The notes: generated by a model not told the origin, from the letters alone. A stretch of 10,318 nucleotides of DNA from B16-G9 sp964400655 (GCA_964400655.1 CAYNVN010000044.1:1-10318); one strand, 5' to 3'. Counted from the stretch's first letter, positions 1 through 6,689 are shown. Program-made: numbers and translations.

Positions 1-135
1 AATTCAGTCATTCATTTTAGGGGATTCCCGCCTGCCGGCAGGGCAGGCCTCCTCCTTTCAGTCGTCGAAATGACGGGGAGGGTGGCGGAATGACGGGGAA
101 AGAAAAGGGAGTTTGGGAGTATTAGGGTACGTATT
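1..135. repeat. Intergenic repeat-rich DNA downstream of dinB
   Basis: No gene is visible here. Two kinds of repeat are. Bases 31-42 form the perfect palindrome CCTGCCGGCAGG, and bases 30-36 can pair instead with 42-48 (GCCTGCC / GGCAGGC, 5-base loop). Bases 66-105 hold two 20 bp units that share an 11 bp core, AATGACGGGGA, at 69-79 and 89-99. GC-rich palindromes and 'cgaaatgacgg' phrases of this kind are, from general experience, common in dispersed intergenic repeats of Bacteroidota; that this is one is inference. No U-run follows a stem in the dinB direction, so it is not a classical terminator for dinB. Confidence 0.5.
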
Positions 136-1284
136 TTAAAACACCGCCCTTCTTATAGCTTTGCTGCCAAACCGTTTGCGAATATGATCCATGGCCTGAT
201 AAAGGCCTGCCATTTCCGGGGTGTCTTCAAACATGTTCAACTGCTGATGACCGGTTACCAAATCGCTGAAACGAACACCGATTAAACGGATAAGCATTCG
301 CCGGTTATACAATCGTTCAAACAGCTCCAGTGCCACAGGAATTAAAACATGATCGAACGAAGTATAGGCAATGCGTTGCCGCAGGGTGTGCGTGTCGTAA
401 TTGGAATAGCGGATTTTAACGGTTACGTTACCGGTAAGTTTGTTGCTGCGCCGCAATTCAAAAGCCGTTTTTTCCACCATGCTGATAAGAATCTCTTTCA
501 GCCGTTTTACATCAATGGTATCTTTGTCGAAAGTGCGCTCGGTGCCCGTTGATTTTCTTTCGTGGTATGGTTTTACCGGCGCAGGGTCGATGCCGTTGGC
601 TTTACGCCAAATAACAATACCGTTTTTTCCCATTACCTGTTCCATCATATCGGGGGGTATCATACTGAGCGTTTTGATGGTAGAAACGCCCATGGAGCGC
701 AATAACCGGTAGCTTTTACGCCCTATCATGGGTATCTTTTTAATGGACAACGGAAATAAAAACGGTTTTACCTGCCGGGGCGGAATATGCAGCCCGCCGT
801 TGGGCTTGGCCTCGCCGGTGGCTATCTTCGATACCGTTTTGTTGGTGGAAAGCCCAAAAGATATGGGAAGCCCCGTTTCTTTGATAATGTAACGTCGTAG
901 TTCGTGCGTCCACTGCAAACTCCCGAAAAACCTGTCCATTCCGGTAATATCAAGATAATGCTCGTCAATAGAGGCTTTCTCGTAAAGCGGGGCTTTCTCG
1001 GCAATGATTTCGGTTACCATACGCGAATATTTGCTGTATAAATCCATATCGCCTCTGATAAACACGGCATGACTGCACAGCCGTTTGGCCATTTGCATGG
1101 GCATGGCCGAGTGTACCCCGAATTTGCGCGATTCGTAACTGCATGCCGCCACCACACCCCGGTCGGACATGCCGCCGATAATTACCGGCTTACCTTCCAG
1201 TTTGCTGTTTGCCAGTCGCTCAACCGAAACAAAAAAGGTGTCCAAATCCAAATGTACAATGGTCCTGTTCCCGTATTCTGACAT
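136..1284 (-). CDS. dinB: DNA polymerase IV (Y-family translesion polymerase)
   Basis: This is a 382-residue Y-family polymerase, which copies past damaged template bases at low fidelity in the cytoplasm. The palm carries the metal ligands D13 (in HLDLDTFF, residues 11-18) and D107-E108 (in SIDEHYLDIT). F18 sits at the steric-gate position that excludes ribonucleotides. The finger motif CSYESRKFGV lies at 48-57, the helix-hairpin-helix region near 180-230, and the little-finger domain at about 245-345. QLNMF at 348-352 fits a beta-clamp binding peptide, followed by a 30-residue tail. Length is slightly above the usual 350 or so. The ATG at 1282-1284 begins directly before the conserved N terminus. 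His follows SIDE where Ala is usual; I attach no functional meaning to that. It is divergent from an S24-type regulator, and the shared 137 bp region holds two palindromes, so damage-dependent control is likely. I found no good TAnnTTTG box for it. Confidence 0.95.
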   Translation of the reverse strand: MSEYGNRTIVHLDLDTFFVSVERLANSKLEGKPVIIGGMSDRGVVAACSYESRKFGVHSAMPMQMAKRLCSHAVFIRGDMDLYSKYSRMVTEIIAEKAPLYEKASIDEHYLDITGMDRFFGSLQWTHELRRYIIKETGLPISFGLSTNKTVSKIATGEAKPNGGLHIPPRQVKPFLFPLSIKKIPMIGRKSYRLLRSMGVSTIKTLSMIPPDMMEQVMGKNGIVIWRKANGIDPAPVKPYHERKSTGTERTFDKDTIDVKRLKEILISMVEKTAFELRRSNKLTGNVTVKIRYSNYDTHTLRQRIAYTSFDHVLIPVALELFERLYNRRMLIRLIGVRFSDLVTGHQQLNMFEDTPEMAGLYQAMDHIRKRFGSKAIRRAVF

Positions 1285-1333
1285 CTTTATTAAATATTTT
1301 TGATAATATAACCGACAATTAAAAAATATTGCT

Positions 1334-1341
1334 TACTTTTG
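1334..1341 (+). promoter_or_regulatory. Candidate -7 promoter box of the S24 regulator gene
   Basis: TACTTTTG matches the Bacteroidota -7 consensus TAnnTTTG exactly. No convincing -33 TTTG lies at the normal distance, so the promoter may be weak or need help. The last two bases overlap the first palindrome (1340-1356). Transcription would begin at about 1345-1348, inside that palindrome, giving a leader of roughly 75 nt before the ATG at 1422. Confidence 0.5.
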
Positions 1342-1356
1342 ATTATTATATAATCA
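1340..1356. promoter_or_regulatory. Putative operator 1 (perfect 7-3-7 palindrome)
   Basis: TGATTATTATATAATCA is a perfect inverted repeat of 7 bp arms (TGATTAT / ATAATCA) around a 3 bp centre. Size and symmetry suit a dimeric helix-turn-helix protein. It overlaps the promoter box of the S24 regulator gene and the expected transcription start, and lies 55 bp before the dinB start. Binding by the adjacent regulator is inferred from position and from the second copy 23 bp away. AT-rich DNA makes chance palindromes more likely, and this lowers confidence. Confidence 0.55.
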
Positions 1357-1362
1357 TTTTTA

Positions 1363-1379
1363 CGATTGTAATATAATCA
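1363..1379. promoter_or_regulatory. Putative operator 2 (imperfect copy of operator 1)
   Basis: CGATTGTAATATAATCA repeats operator 1 in the same orientation. The right arm ATAATCA is identical, the centre changes from TAT to AAT, and the left arm has two substitutions (first base T to C, sixth base A to G). The start-to-start distance of 23 bp is close to two helical turns, so two dimers could bind roughly the same face of the DNA. Both copies are followed by runs of T. This site would lie inside the leader of the regulator transcript. Confidence 0.5.
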
Positions 1380-1421
1380 TTTTTTAATTTACCAAACCGG
1401 AATTTTTAAAACATAAAGAGC

Positions 1422-2222
1422 ATGTATTTTAAAACGAACATTAAATTTTTACGAAAGCGTCGGAAACGTACCCAGGATGAGGTGGCGTTTGCACTGGGGA
1501 TAAAACGACCTACGCTAAGTGGTTACGAAAACGGGGTAGGGCAGCCCAATATGGAGGCGCTGGCAAAATTTTCGGAATACTACGGAGTAGCCATCGATAC
1601 CCTTGTAAAGGTTGATTTAACTTCGTTGAGTGAGGGTCAGCTTTCGCAGTTGGAACACGGATACGATATTTACATTAAAGGCAGTAAACTAAGGGTGCTT
1701 GCCACCACCGTAGGGCCCGACAACGAAGAGAACATAGAGCTGGTAAGCGAAAAAGCCAAAGCAGGTTATACCACAGGATTTGCCGATCCCGATTACATTC
1801 GTATTTTGCCTACCTTCAGGCTGCCCTTTCTGTCGCGCCAGAAAAAATACCGCACTTTTCAAATCAGCGGCGATTCCATGCTGCCCATCCCCGACGGGGC
1901 TTATGTTACCGGAGAGTTTATACAGGACTGGCACACCTTGCGCGACAGGGATGCTTACATTATCCTTACAAGAGAGGACGGCATTGTGTTTAAGGTAGTG
2001 GAAAATAAGATTAAAGAAGAAGGAAAGCTTATGCTGCACTCGTTAAACCCGTTGTACGAGCCTTATGAAATTGCCGTGGGAGAAGTGAAAGAGATATGGA
2101 AATTTGTTAATTACATCAGTCCCGAAATTCCCGAAACCAACAAAATAAAAGAAAATCTTGCCGAAGAGCTTACCTCGCTTAAAAAGCAGGTTAAAGCCAT
2201 TCAAATGAAATTGAACTTATAA
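1422..2222 (+). CDS. XRE helix-turn-helix / S24 peptidase regulator (LexA/UmuD/CI-like)
   Basis: This 266-residue protein has a Cro/CI-type helix-turn-helix at about 5-62 (TQDEVAFALGIKRPTLSGYE at 17-36), a linker, and an S24 self-cleaving peptidase domain at about 108-232. The nucleophile is S152 in SGDSMLP, the general base K191 in VFKVV, and the expected scissile bond A114-G115 in KAKAGY. The spacings (A to S 38, S to K 39) resemble those of E. coli LexA and UmuD. Residues 236-266 form a Lys/Glu-rich, probably coiled-coil tail that LexA lacks. In this family RecA filaments on single-stranded DNA stimulate cleavage and so relieve repression. Divergent pairing with dinB and two palindromes beside its promoter suggest that it represses itself and dinB. 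It could instead be a relic of a phage repressor, but no phage genes flank it. The ATG at 1422 opens directly into the DNA-binding domain. Confidence 0.9.
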   Translation: MYFKTNIKFLRKRRKRTQDEVAFALGIKRPTLSGYENGVGQPNMEALAKFSEYYGVAIDTLVKVDLTSLSEGQLSQLEHGYDIYIKGSKLRVLATTVGPDNEENIELVSEKAKAGYTTGFADPDYIRILPTFRLPFLSRQKKYRTFQISGDSMLPIPDGAYVTGEFIQDWHTLRDRDAYIILTREDGIVFKVVENKIKEEGKLMLHSLNPLYEPYEIAVGEVKEIWKFVNYISPEIPETNKIKENLAEELTSLKKQVKAIQMKLNL

Positions 2223-2352
2223 CAAACTCAGCTGAATTAACTTTTTGCCGACTGTTCAGACAACTCTGTTGCACATTATTTGTCTTTAAATAAATCGGCT
2301 TTGTCCCGTTTCGGATTATAACGTCTTGAATATTAACTTTAACAGACATTAG

Positions 2353-2463
2353 TTGAAAAAAATCAGTTTGCCTTATCCCAAAAGTATTGATGCCGATGTG
2401 CATTATCATTGCCTTGCCGATGAACAACAGGGGGTGGTTATTGTTTCCATTCCTCAAGAATAA
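2353..2463 (+). other. Doubtful 36-codon reading frame, small gene or remnant
   Basis: Within the 370 bp between the S24 gene and the nuclease gene, an open frame runs from TTG 2353, right after an in-frame TAG, to TAA 2461. It encodes LKKISLPYPK, then a stretch with HYHC (residues 17-20), and ends VVIVSIPQE. Its composition resembles real protein more than the surrounding DNA does. It has no ATG, no promoter box and no recognised relatives. It ends 33 bp before the terminator at 2497, as a real last gene would. It may be a small gene, the tail of a decayed gene, or chance. Confidence 0.2.
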
Positions 2464-2496
2464 ACCAATTCTTTTATAAGTTTTGGTTGTTTCTGG

Positions 2497-2533
2497 CAAG
2501 CCGGCCTGATTTTCAGGTCGGTTTGTTTTTTTT
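2497..2533 (+). terminator. Rho-independent terminator
   Basis: A 13 bp stem (CAAGCCGGCCTGA at 2497-2509 with TCAGGTCGGTTTG at 2513-2525, two G-U pairs, loop TTT) is followed by eight T at 2526-2533. This is the strongest terminator in the window. It separates the S24 regulator transcript from the exonuclease/GIY-YIG gene, which therefore needs its own promoter. Confidence 0.85.
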
Positions 2534-2566
2534 CGCTTCGGAGCCTGCCGGAATAAAGATTAGCCC

Positions 2567-2574
2567 TATTTTTG
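2567..2574 (+). promoter_or_regulatory. Candidate -7 box of the exonuclease/GIY-YIG gene
   Basis: TATTTTTG matches TAnnTTTG exactly and lies between the upstream terminator and the ATG at 2593, leaving a leader of only about 10-15 nt. No clear -33 element is visible at the usual distance. No copy of the dinB/S24 palindrome occurs nearby. Confidence 0.5.
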
Positions 2575-2592
2575 AACAAACCGGATTCCTGA

Positions 2593-3933
2593 ATGTTATA
2601 CGCCATTATTGATATCGAAACCACGGGATTAAGCCCTGCAAAGGAGAAAATTACCGAAATAGCCATTGTATTACACGATGGAAAAAACATCACCGGTAAA
2701 TTTTCATCGCTTATCAATCCCGAAAAGAAGATTCCTTACCGGATTACGCAAATGACGGGCATCAGCAATCAGATGGTAAAAAACGAACCCAAATTTTACG
2801 AGGTGGCCAAACAAATTGTTGAAATGACCATGGATAGGATTGTGGTGGGGCACAATGTAAGATTTGATTACGGTTTCCTTCGCAGTGAGTTTAAAAGCCT
2901 CGGATACGATTTTCAACGAAAAACCATCGATACGGTAAAGCTGAGCCGTAAACTTATTCCCGGAAAAAAATCGTACAGCCTCGGTAAATTGTGTACCGAA
3001 CTGGGAATAAGCAACCGGGCGCGGCACCGGGCCATGGGAGATGCCATGGCAACCACTCAACTTTTTGAACTGCTGCTTTCCATCGAAGGACATCCCGAAG
3101 AATTGGATTTAAAAGGAATGAGCGCATCGGTTAACAAGTCGCTAACCGAAGGCCTTCCCGCCGTTGCCGGGGTATATTATTTTTACGACAGCTCCGGAGA
3201 GCTGATCTATGTGGGAAAATCGGTTAACATCCGCGACCGGGTTTTATCGCATCTTAGCAATAACCTGCATAAAAAAGCGGTTGAGATGAAAAATGCCATT
3301 GCCACGGTCGATTATCAGATAACAGGAAGCGAACTGGCAGCGCTATTGCTCGAATCGGCTGAAATAAAAAAACATCAACCGCTTTTTAACCGTGCGCAGC
3401 GCCGTACCTATTTTAATTACGGTTTGTATTCGTTTATCGACGACAACGGTTATCTCAACCTTAAACTGATGAAGATTATTGACGAATTAAATCCGCTCTA
3501 TACCTATTCCTCCATGTTTGAAGGCAGGGAACATCTCACCCGGCTGACCGAAAAATTTGAACTGTGTCAAAAGCTAAACGGACTTTACAACACGGCAGGA
3601 GCCTGCTTTCATTATCAAATCCGTCAGTGCAAAGGAGCCTGTATGGGTGAAGAAGCGCCGGCAACCTACAACAAAAGGGTACAAGAGGCATTGGAAAATT
3701 ATCATTTTGACAAGCAGAACTTTTTTGTTGTGGATAAAGGCAGAAGCGATGATGAAAAATCGGTGGTAAAGGTGGAAGCCGGAAAGTATTGCGGTTTCGG
3801 ATTTATTGAAGGTAACATCTCCGATACCAACGATTTGCACGACTGTATCAAACCTTTTAACGATAACCGGGAGGTGCGACAGATTATTAATTCTTTTATA
3901 AAGAAAAATAAAGTAACAATAATTGAGTTTTAA
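2593..3933 (+). CDS. DEDDh exonuclease fused to UvrC/Cho-like GIY-YIG nuclease
   Basis: This 446-residue fusion has two nuclease domains. Residues 1-165 are a DnaQ-type 3'-5' exonuclease with D7 and E9 (DIET), D92 (HNVRFDYGF) and H145/D150 (HRAMGD), so the DEDDh set is complete. Residues 187-270 are a GIY-YIG domain like UvrC and Cho, with GVYYFY at 193-198, YVGKS at 206-210, Arg near 214-216, E254 in LLLES and N266. A Cys cluster C338-x7-C346-x3-C350 matches the one after the UvrC GIY-YIG domain. UvrC's C-terminal RNase H-like half and helix-hairpin-helix are absent, so it could make only the Cho/UvrC-N type of incision. The last 90 or so residues are unassigned. DnaQ-UvrC fusions of this layout are known in several phyla. 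A repair role (incision near lesions plus end trimming) is inferred. It lies next to the dinB/S24 pair but behind a terminator. Confidence 0.9.
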   Translation: MLYAIIDIETTGLSPAKEKITEIAIVLHDGKNITGKFSSLINPEKKIPYRITQMTGISNQMVKNEPKFYEVAKQIVEMTMDRIVVGHNVRFDYGFLRSEFKSLGYDFQRKTIDTVKLSRKLIPGKKSYSLGKLCTELGISNRARHRAMGDAMATTQLFELLLSIEGHPEELDLKGMSASVNKSLTEGLPAVAGVYYFYDSSGELIYVGKSVNIRDRVLSHLSNNLHKKAVEMKNAIATVDYQITGSELAALLLESAEIKKHQPLFNRAQRRTYFNYGLYSFIDDNGYLNLKLMKIIDELNPLYTYSSMFEGREHLTRLTEKFELCQKLNGLYNTAGACFHYQIRQCKGACMGEEAPATYNKRVQEALENYHFDKQNFFVVDKGRSDDEKSVVKVEAGKYCGFGFIEGNISDTNDLHDCIKPFNDNREVRQIINSFIKKNKVTIIEF

Positions 3934-3966
3934 CTTCAAAACAGATGTTTATAGTTAAAAGTCAGG

Positions 3967-3974
3967 TACATTTG
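3967..3974 (+). promoter_or_regulatory. Candidate -7 box of the YeeE-like gene
   Basis: TACATTTG matches TAnnTTTG exactly, 22 bp before the ATG at 3997, giving a leader of roughly 15-18 nt. There is no good TTTG about 19 bp upstream. The 63 bp gap from the nuclease gene holds no visible terminator, so some read-through is possible. Confidence 0.5.
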
Positions 3975-3996
3975 TTGCAATTTAAAATTTACTGTT

Positions 3997-5013
3997 ATGG
4001 GAACCACTATTTTAATTTTTGTTTTTGGTGCATTGTTTGGACTGATATTGCAGTATGCAGGCCTAAACAGGTATAACACCATCAGCGGGCAGGCTTTGCT
4101 AAAAGACAATACCGTTGTAAAAACCATTTTACTTACCATCGGTTTGGGCGCTATTTTGTTCAGTATCACCACCGGACTGGGATTGTCAAATTTTCATGTC
4201 AAACCCTTTGTTACCGGCGGGCTTATTTTAGGCGGCTTGATATTTGGGGCGGGAATGGCAATACTGGGTTATTGTCCGGGTACTCTGGCAGTATCGCTGG
4301 GTGAGGGATCGGGTGATGCGCTGGTTGGTATTATCGGGGGTTTGTTTGGCGGCATCGCATATACGCTGGCATTGCCTTCGATAAAAGGCATTCTTGGCCC
4401 TGACCTCGGAAAGCTGTCGTTATATTCGTTATTCAACGGTTATTCGTTTTTATACTTTATAACGGTGGCCATTATAGGCATGCTAATCATTTATGCCGCC
4501 TTTTTTATCCATTTAAAAGAGAAAAGCATTGATAAAAAATGGATTGTATCGGGTGTTGCCCTTGCCGTTTTGGACGTAATTGTTTTTTTAACGTTTACCA
4601 CCAACAGGCCCATCGGCGCTTCCACCAGTTATCCCTGGCTGGCCGATTTGATTGCCGGTTTAACAAATAACGCATACTTTGCTAAAATTAAAACACCGGG
4701 TGCGTGGGAAGGTATTTTCCTATTGGGAACCATAGTTGCAGCATTTATATATTCGCTGGCAAAAGGTGAATTTAAACCGGTTATGGTTCACTCCAACTGG
4801 AAGAAATACAAAAACAACTCTGCTGTTTCAAGAGCGGCATGGGCATTCTTCGGCGGGTTTATTTTAATATTCGGAGCACGCATGGCCGGAGGTTGCACAA
4901 GCGGCCACATTATCTCGGGCGGCATGCAACTCGCCTTCAGTAGTTTTGTTTTCGGGATATTTATGTTTACCGGATTGGTAATTACAGGAAAACTGTTTTA
5001 TAAAACCCGCTAA
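3997..5013 (+). CDS. YeeE/YedE-family membrane transporter (sulfur compound uptake)
   Basis: This 338-residue inner-membrane protein has about nine hydrophobic segments (near 3-20, 42-62, 71-92, 107-128, 150-171, 183-200, 238-255, 283-298 and 311-331) and the two-fold repeat of the family. The signature loops are GYCPGT (C93) and GGCTSGH (C300), with RPIGAS at 204-209. The E. coli member TsuA (YeeE) takes up thiosulfate. As I recall, the structurally studied YeeE has three conserved cysteines; here the N-terminal one is missing, and residues 20-31 read YAGLNRYNTISG. This is also the pattern of a Bacteroidota/Proteobacteria subgroup usually found as half-size proteins. No TusA/YeeD-like sulfur carrier is adjacent, so the substrate is open: thiosulfate or another reduced sulfur species. 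The gene stops 5 bp before the stop codon of the convergent subtilase gene. Confidence 0.85.
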   Translation: MGTTILIFVFGALFGLILQYAGLNRYNTISGQALLKDNTVVKTILLTIGLGAILFSITTGLGLSNFHVKPFVTGGLILGGLIFGAGMAILGYCPGTLAVSLGEGSGDALVGIIGGLFGGIAYTLALPSIKGILGPDLGKLSLYSLFNGYSFLYFITVAIIGMLIIYAAFFIHLKEKSIDKKWIVSGVALAVLDVIVFLTFTTNRPIGASTSYPWLADLIAGLTNNAYFAKIKTPGAWEGIFLLGTIVAAFIYSLAKGEFKPVMVHSNWKKYKNNSAVSRAAWAFFGGFILIFGARMAGGCTSGHIISGGMQLAFSSFVFGIFMFTGLVITGKLFYKTR

Positions 5014-5014
5014 C

Positions 5015-5036
5015 AAACTTATCGTTTGATAAGTTT
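5015..5036. terminator. Hairpin between convergent genes, weak bidirectional terminator
   Basis: AAACTTATC (5015-5023) pairs perfectly with GATAAGTTT (5028-5036) around the loop GTTT. The stem is AT-rich and overlaps the last codons of the subtilase gene (stop at 5019-5021). Only four T follow on the plus strand, and no clean U-run follows on the minus strand, so termination would be weak in both directions. Confidence 0.4.
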
Positions 5037-6689
5037 TACCGTTTGAACTTTTTGTTTCTCCGAAAGTTGTAAAAAGTAAAAGCCAGCAGGCATTTTATCA
5101 GATAACCCGTCAAACGATAACTTATAAATGGGTGAAGTGATGGTTTGATTGTAAATAACTTCGCCCAGCATATTTATAAGTTTTACATCTACATAATTGG
5201 TCTGCATATCGGTAAATTTCAGGTAAACGTAGTTGTTAAACGGATTGGGGTAAACTTTAACAAATTCATCGTTATTTCCCGTGTTACTGTCAACCGAAGT
5301 CAATATCCACCAGGCACTTTGGTAATTGGGAATACCATACCCCAATAACGAATCGGGGTTAAAATATTGCGAAGCACTGTGCATGATGGCATCCTGAATT
5401 TCCATATTGGTTTTTCCGGGCATTGCCTGCCACAAGCAGGCCGACATACCGGCAATAATGGGAGATGAAAAAGAGGTACCGCTTCCAAAGGTAACTCCGT
5501 CATATCCGTCCGAAACGGTAGTTCCCAGTCCGGTAGCCACAACGTTGGGTTTAATTCTTCCGTCATATGTTGGCCCTTTTGAGCTGAAATCAGCATAATA
5601 GCCGCTGTTATCAACTGCACCTATCGTAAACACGCTATCACCGTCGGCAGGAGCACCTATATAAAACCATGAATTGGTACCGCTGTTTCCTGCACTGTTT
5701 ACTACCAATATACCTTTTGTGGCGGCAATATCCGCACCACGGGTAACCACCGTAGTATTTCCGTCCATATCGGCATAGGTATGGTTTTGCGACGGGTCAT
5801 CAAACTCGGTGTATCCCAGCGAGCTGTTTATCACATCGGCACCCACACTGTCGGCAAATTCGGCTGCCGAAACCCAGTTGTACTCTTCGTCAACATATTC
5901 CTGCGGTGCATTTTCCGACCTCAACAGCCAGTAAGAGGCTTTTGGTGCCGTACCAATCATCAAACCCGGAATATTTGCCGCCATGGTTGACAAAACCATT
6001 CTTCCGTGGTAATGGGCCGTATAAACGTTACCTCCCGGGGTTACAAAGTCTTTTGTCCCGAGTATTCTGCCGTCGTTTCTTAAACTGTCGAAAAGTAAAT
6101 CGGTATCAACCTGATCGAATCCGGCATCAATAACGGCAATTACCATCCCTTCGCCTCTGTATCCGGCTTCGTGTAAAGGAATCCCGTTAATTAGGTTGAT
6201 TTGATCGTAAGCATATCCATAATCAAACGAAAGCAACCCGTTTTTTAAGGTAAGGTTGGCGGGTTTGTTCTCAGGGCCGGCCGATTCTTTTTCAAAAAAC
6301 GGTTTTGTGCTGTTAGCGGTTTCCCCCGAAATGGCCCGTACATTGGAAACATACGGCAAGGCGTTAATGGCATCTATTACCGACGGATCGGTGGTATGAA
6401 CCATTACACCGTTCAGCCATTTTGTGGAATTTATCAATTCGGCTCCCGTGGCGGCAACGCCGTCGAGATATTGAGGGTTAACCGGTAAATCGCGCTGATC
6501 ATATTCAATTCCCTGATTGGCACGCCTGTCGATGGCCCTTTGGGTTAAAAATGCCTCCGGATGTTCCAAAGAATAAGGCGAATTATTTTTATCGGTAAAC
6601 TGAACATAATACCGGCCGGGAGCTACCTGACCAAAACTCTGTAAAGCAATAAATGTTATTGCAATAAATAGTAAATTTTTAATTTTCAT
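5019..6689 (-). CDS. Secreted subtilisin-like serine protease (S8) with T9SS sorting domain
   Basis: This 556-residue exported protease begins with a signal peptide (about 1-21, ending SFGQ). Residues 25-120 form an inhibitor-like pro-region typical of Bacteroidota subtilases (RAIDRRANQ, then DLPV at 67-70). The catalytic domain covers about 165-460, with D188 in AVIDAG, H228 in HYHGR, oxyanion N335 in SAGNSG and S406 in GSGTSFSSP, so the triad is complete. Residues 477-556 are a type A T9SS C-terminal domain (VYPNPFNNYVYLKF, then LINMLGEV, PAGFYFLQL and the KLIKR end), which directs export across the outer membrane and usually attachment to the cell surface. It lies 60 bp downstream of the exported M1-like peptidase on the same strand, which suggests cotranscription and a joint role in breaking down external proteins. 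ATG 6689 begins the signal peptide directly. Confidence 0.93.
   Translation of the reverse strand: MKIKNLLFIAITFIALQSFGQVAPGRYYVQFTDKNNSPYSLEHPEAFLTQRAIDRRANQGIEYDQRDLPVNPQYLDGVAATGAELINSTKWLNGVMVHTTDPSVIDAINALPYVSNVRAISGETANSTKPFFEKESAGPENKPANLTLKNGLLSFDYGYAYDQINLINGIPLHEAGYRGEGMVIAVIDAGFDQVDTDLLFDSLRNDGRILGTKDFVTPGGNVYTAHYHGRMVLSTMAANIPGLMIGTAPKASYWLLRSENAPQEYVDEEYNWVSAAEFADSVGADVINSSLGYTEFDDPSQNHTYADMDGNTTVVTRGADIAATKGILVVNSAGNSGTNSWFYIGAPADGDSVFTIGAVDNSGYYADFSSKGPTYDGRIKPNVVATGLGTTVSDGYDGVTFGSGTSFSSPIIAGMSACLWQAMPGKTNMEIQDAIMHSASQYFNPDSLLGYGIPNYQSAWWILTSVDSNTGNNDEFVKVYPNPFNNYVYLKFTDMQTNYVDVKLINMLGEVIYNQTITSPIYKLSFDGLSDKMPAGFYFLQLSEKQKVQTVKLIKR

Noticed and set aside
1301..1317. Possible third half-site TGATAATATAACCGACA near the dinB start
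   Set aside because: Only the first four bases match and there is no right arm; AT-rich sequence gives such matches by chance.
1422..2222. Regulator as part of a prophage
   Set aside because: No integrase, structural or lysis gene flanks it, and its divergent partner is a housekeeping-type polymerase; a distant phage origin cannot be excluded.
2191..2499. 102-codon open frame on the minus strand across the S24/nuclease gap
   Set aside because: It overlaps the end of the S24 gene, has no family-like motif, and runs opposite to the clear terminator; it looks like chance openness in AT-rich DNA.
2704..3093. 129-codon open frame antisense to the exonuclease domain
   Set aside because: The plus strand here encodes a full set of DEDDh motifs, so this is its shadow.
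3309..3325. Possible third operator, CGATTATCAGATAACAG
   Set aside because: The left arm fits 6 of 7, but the right arm matches only in its first four bases, and it lies deep in a coding region.
3574..3939. 121-codon open frame antisense to the C-terminal part of the nuclease fusion
   Set aside because: It is a shadow of the Cys-cluster region, and its own product has no recognisable features.
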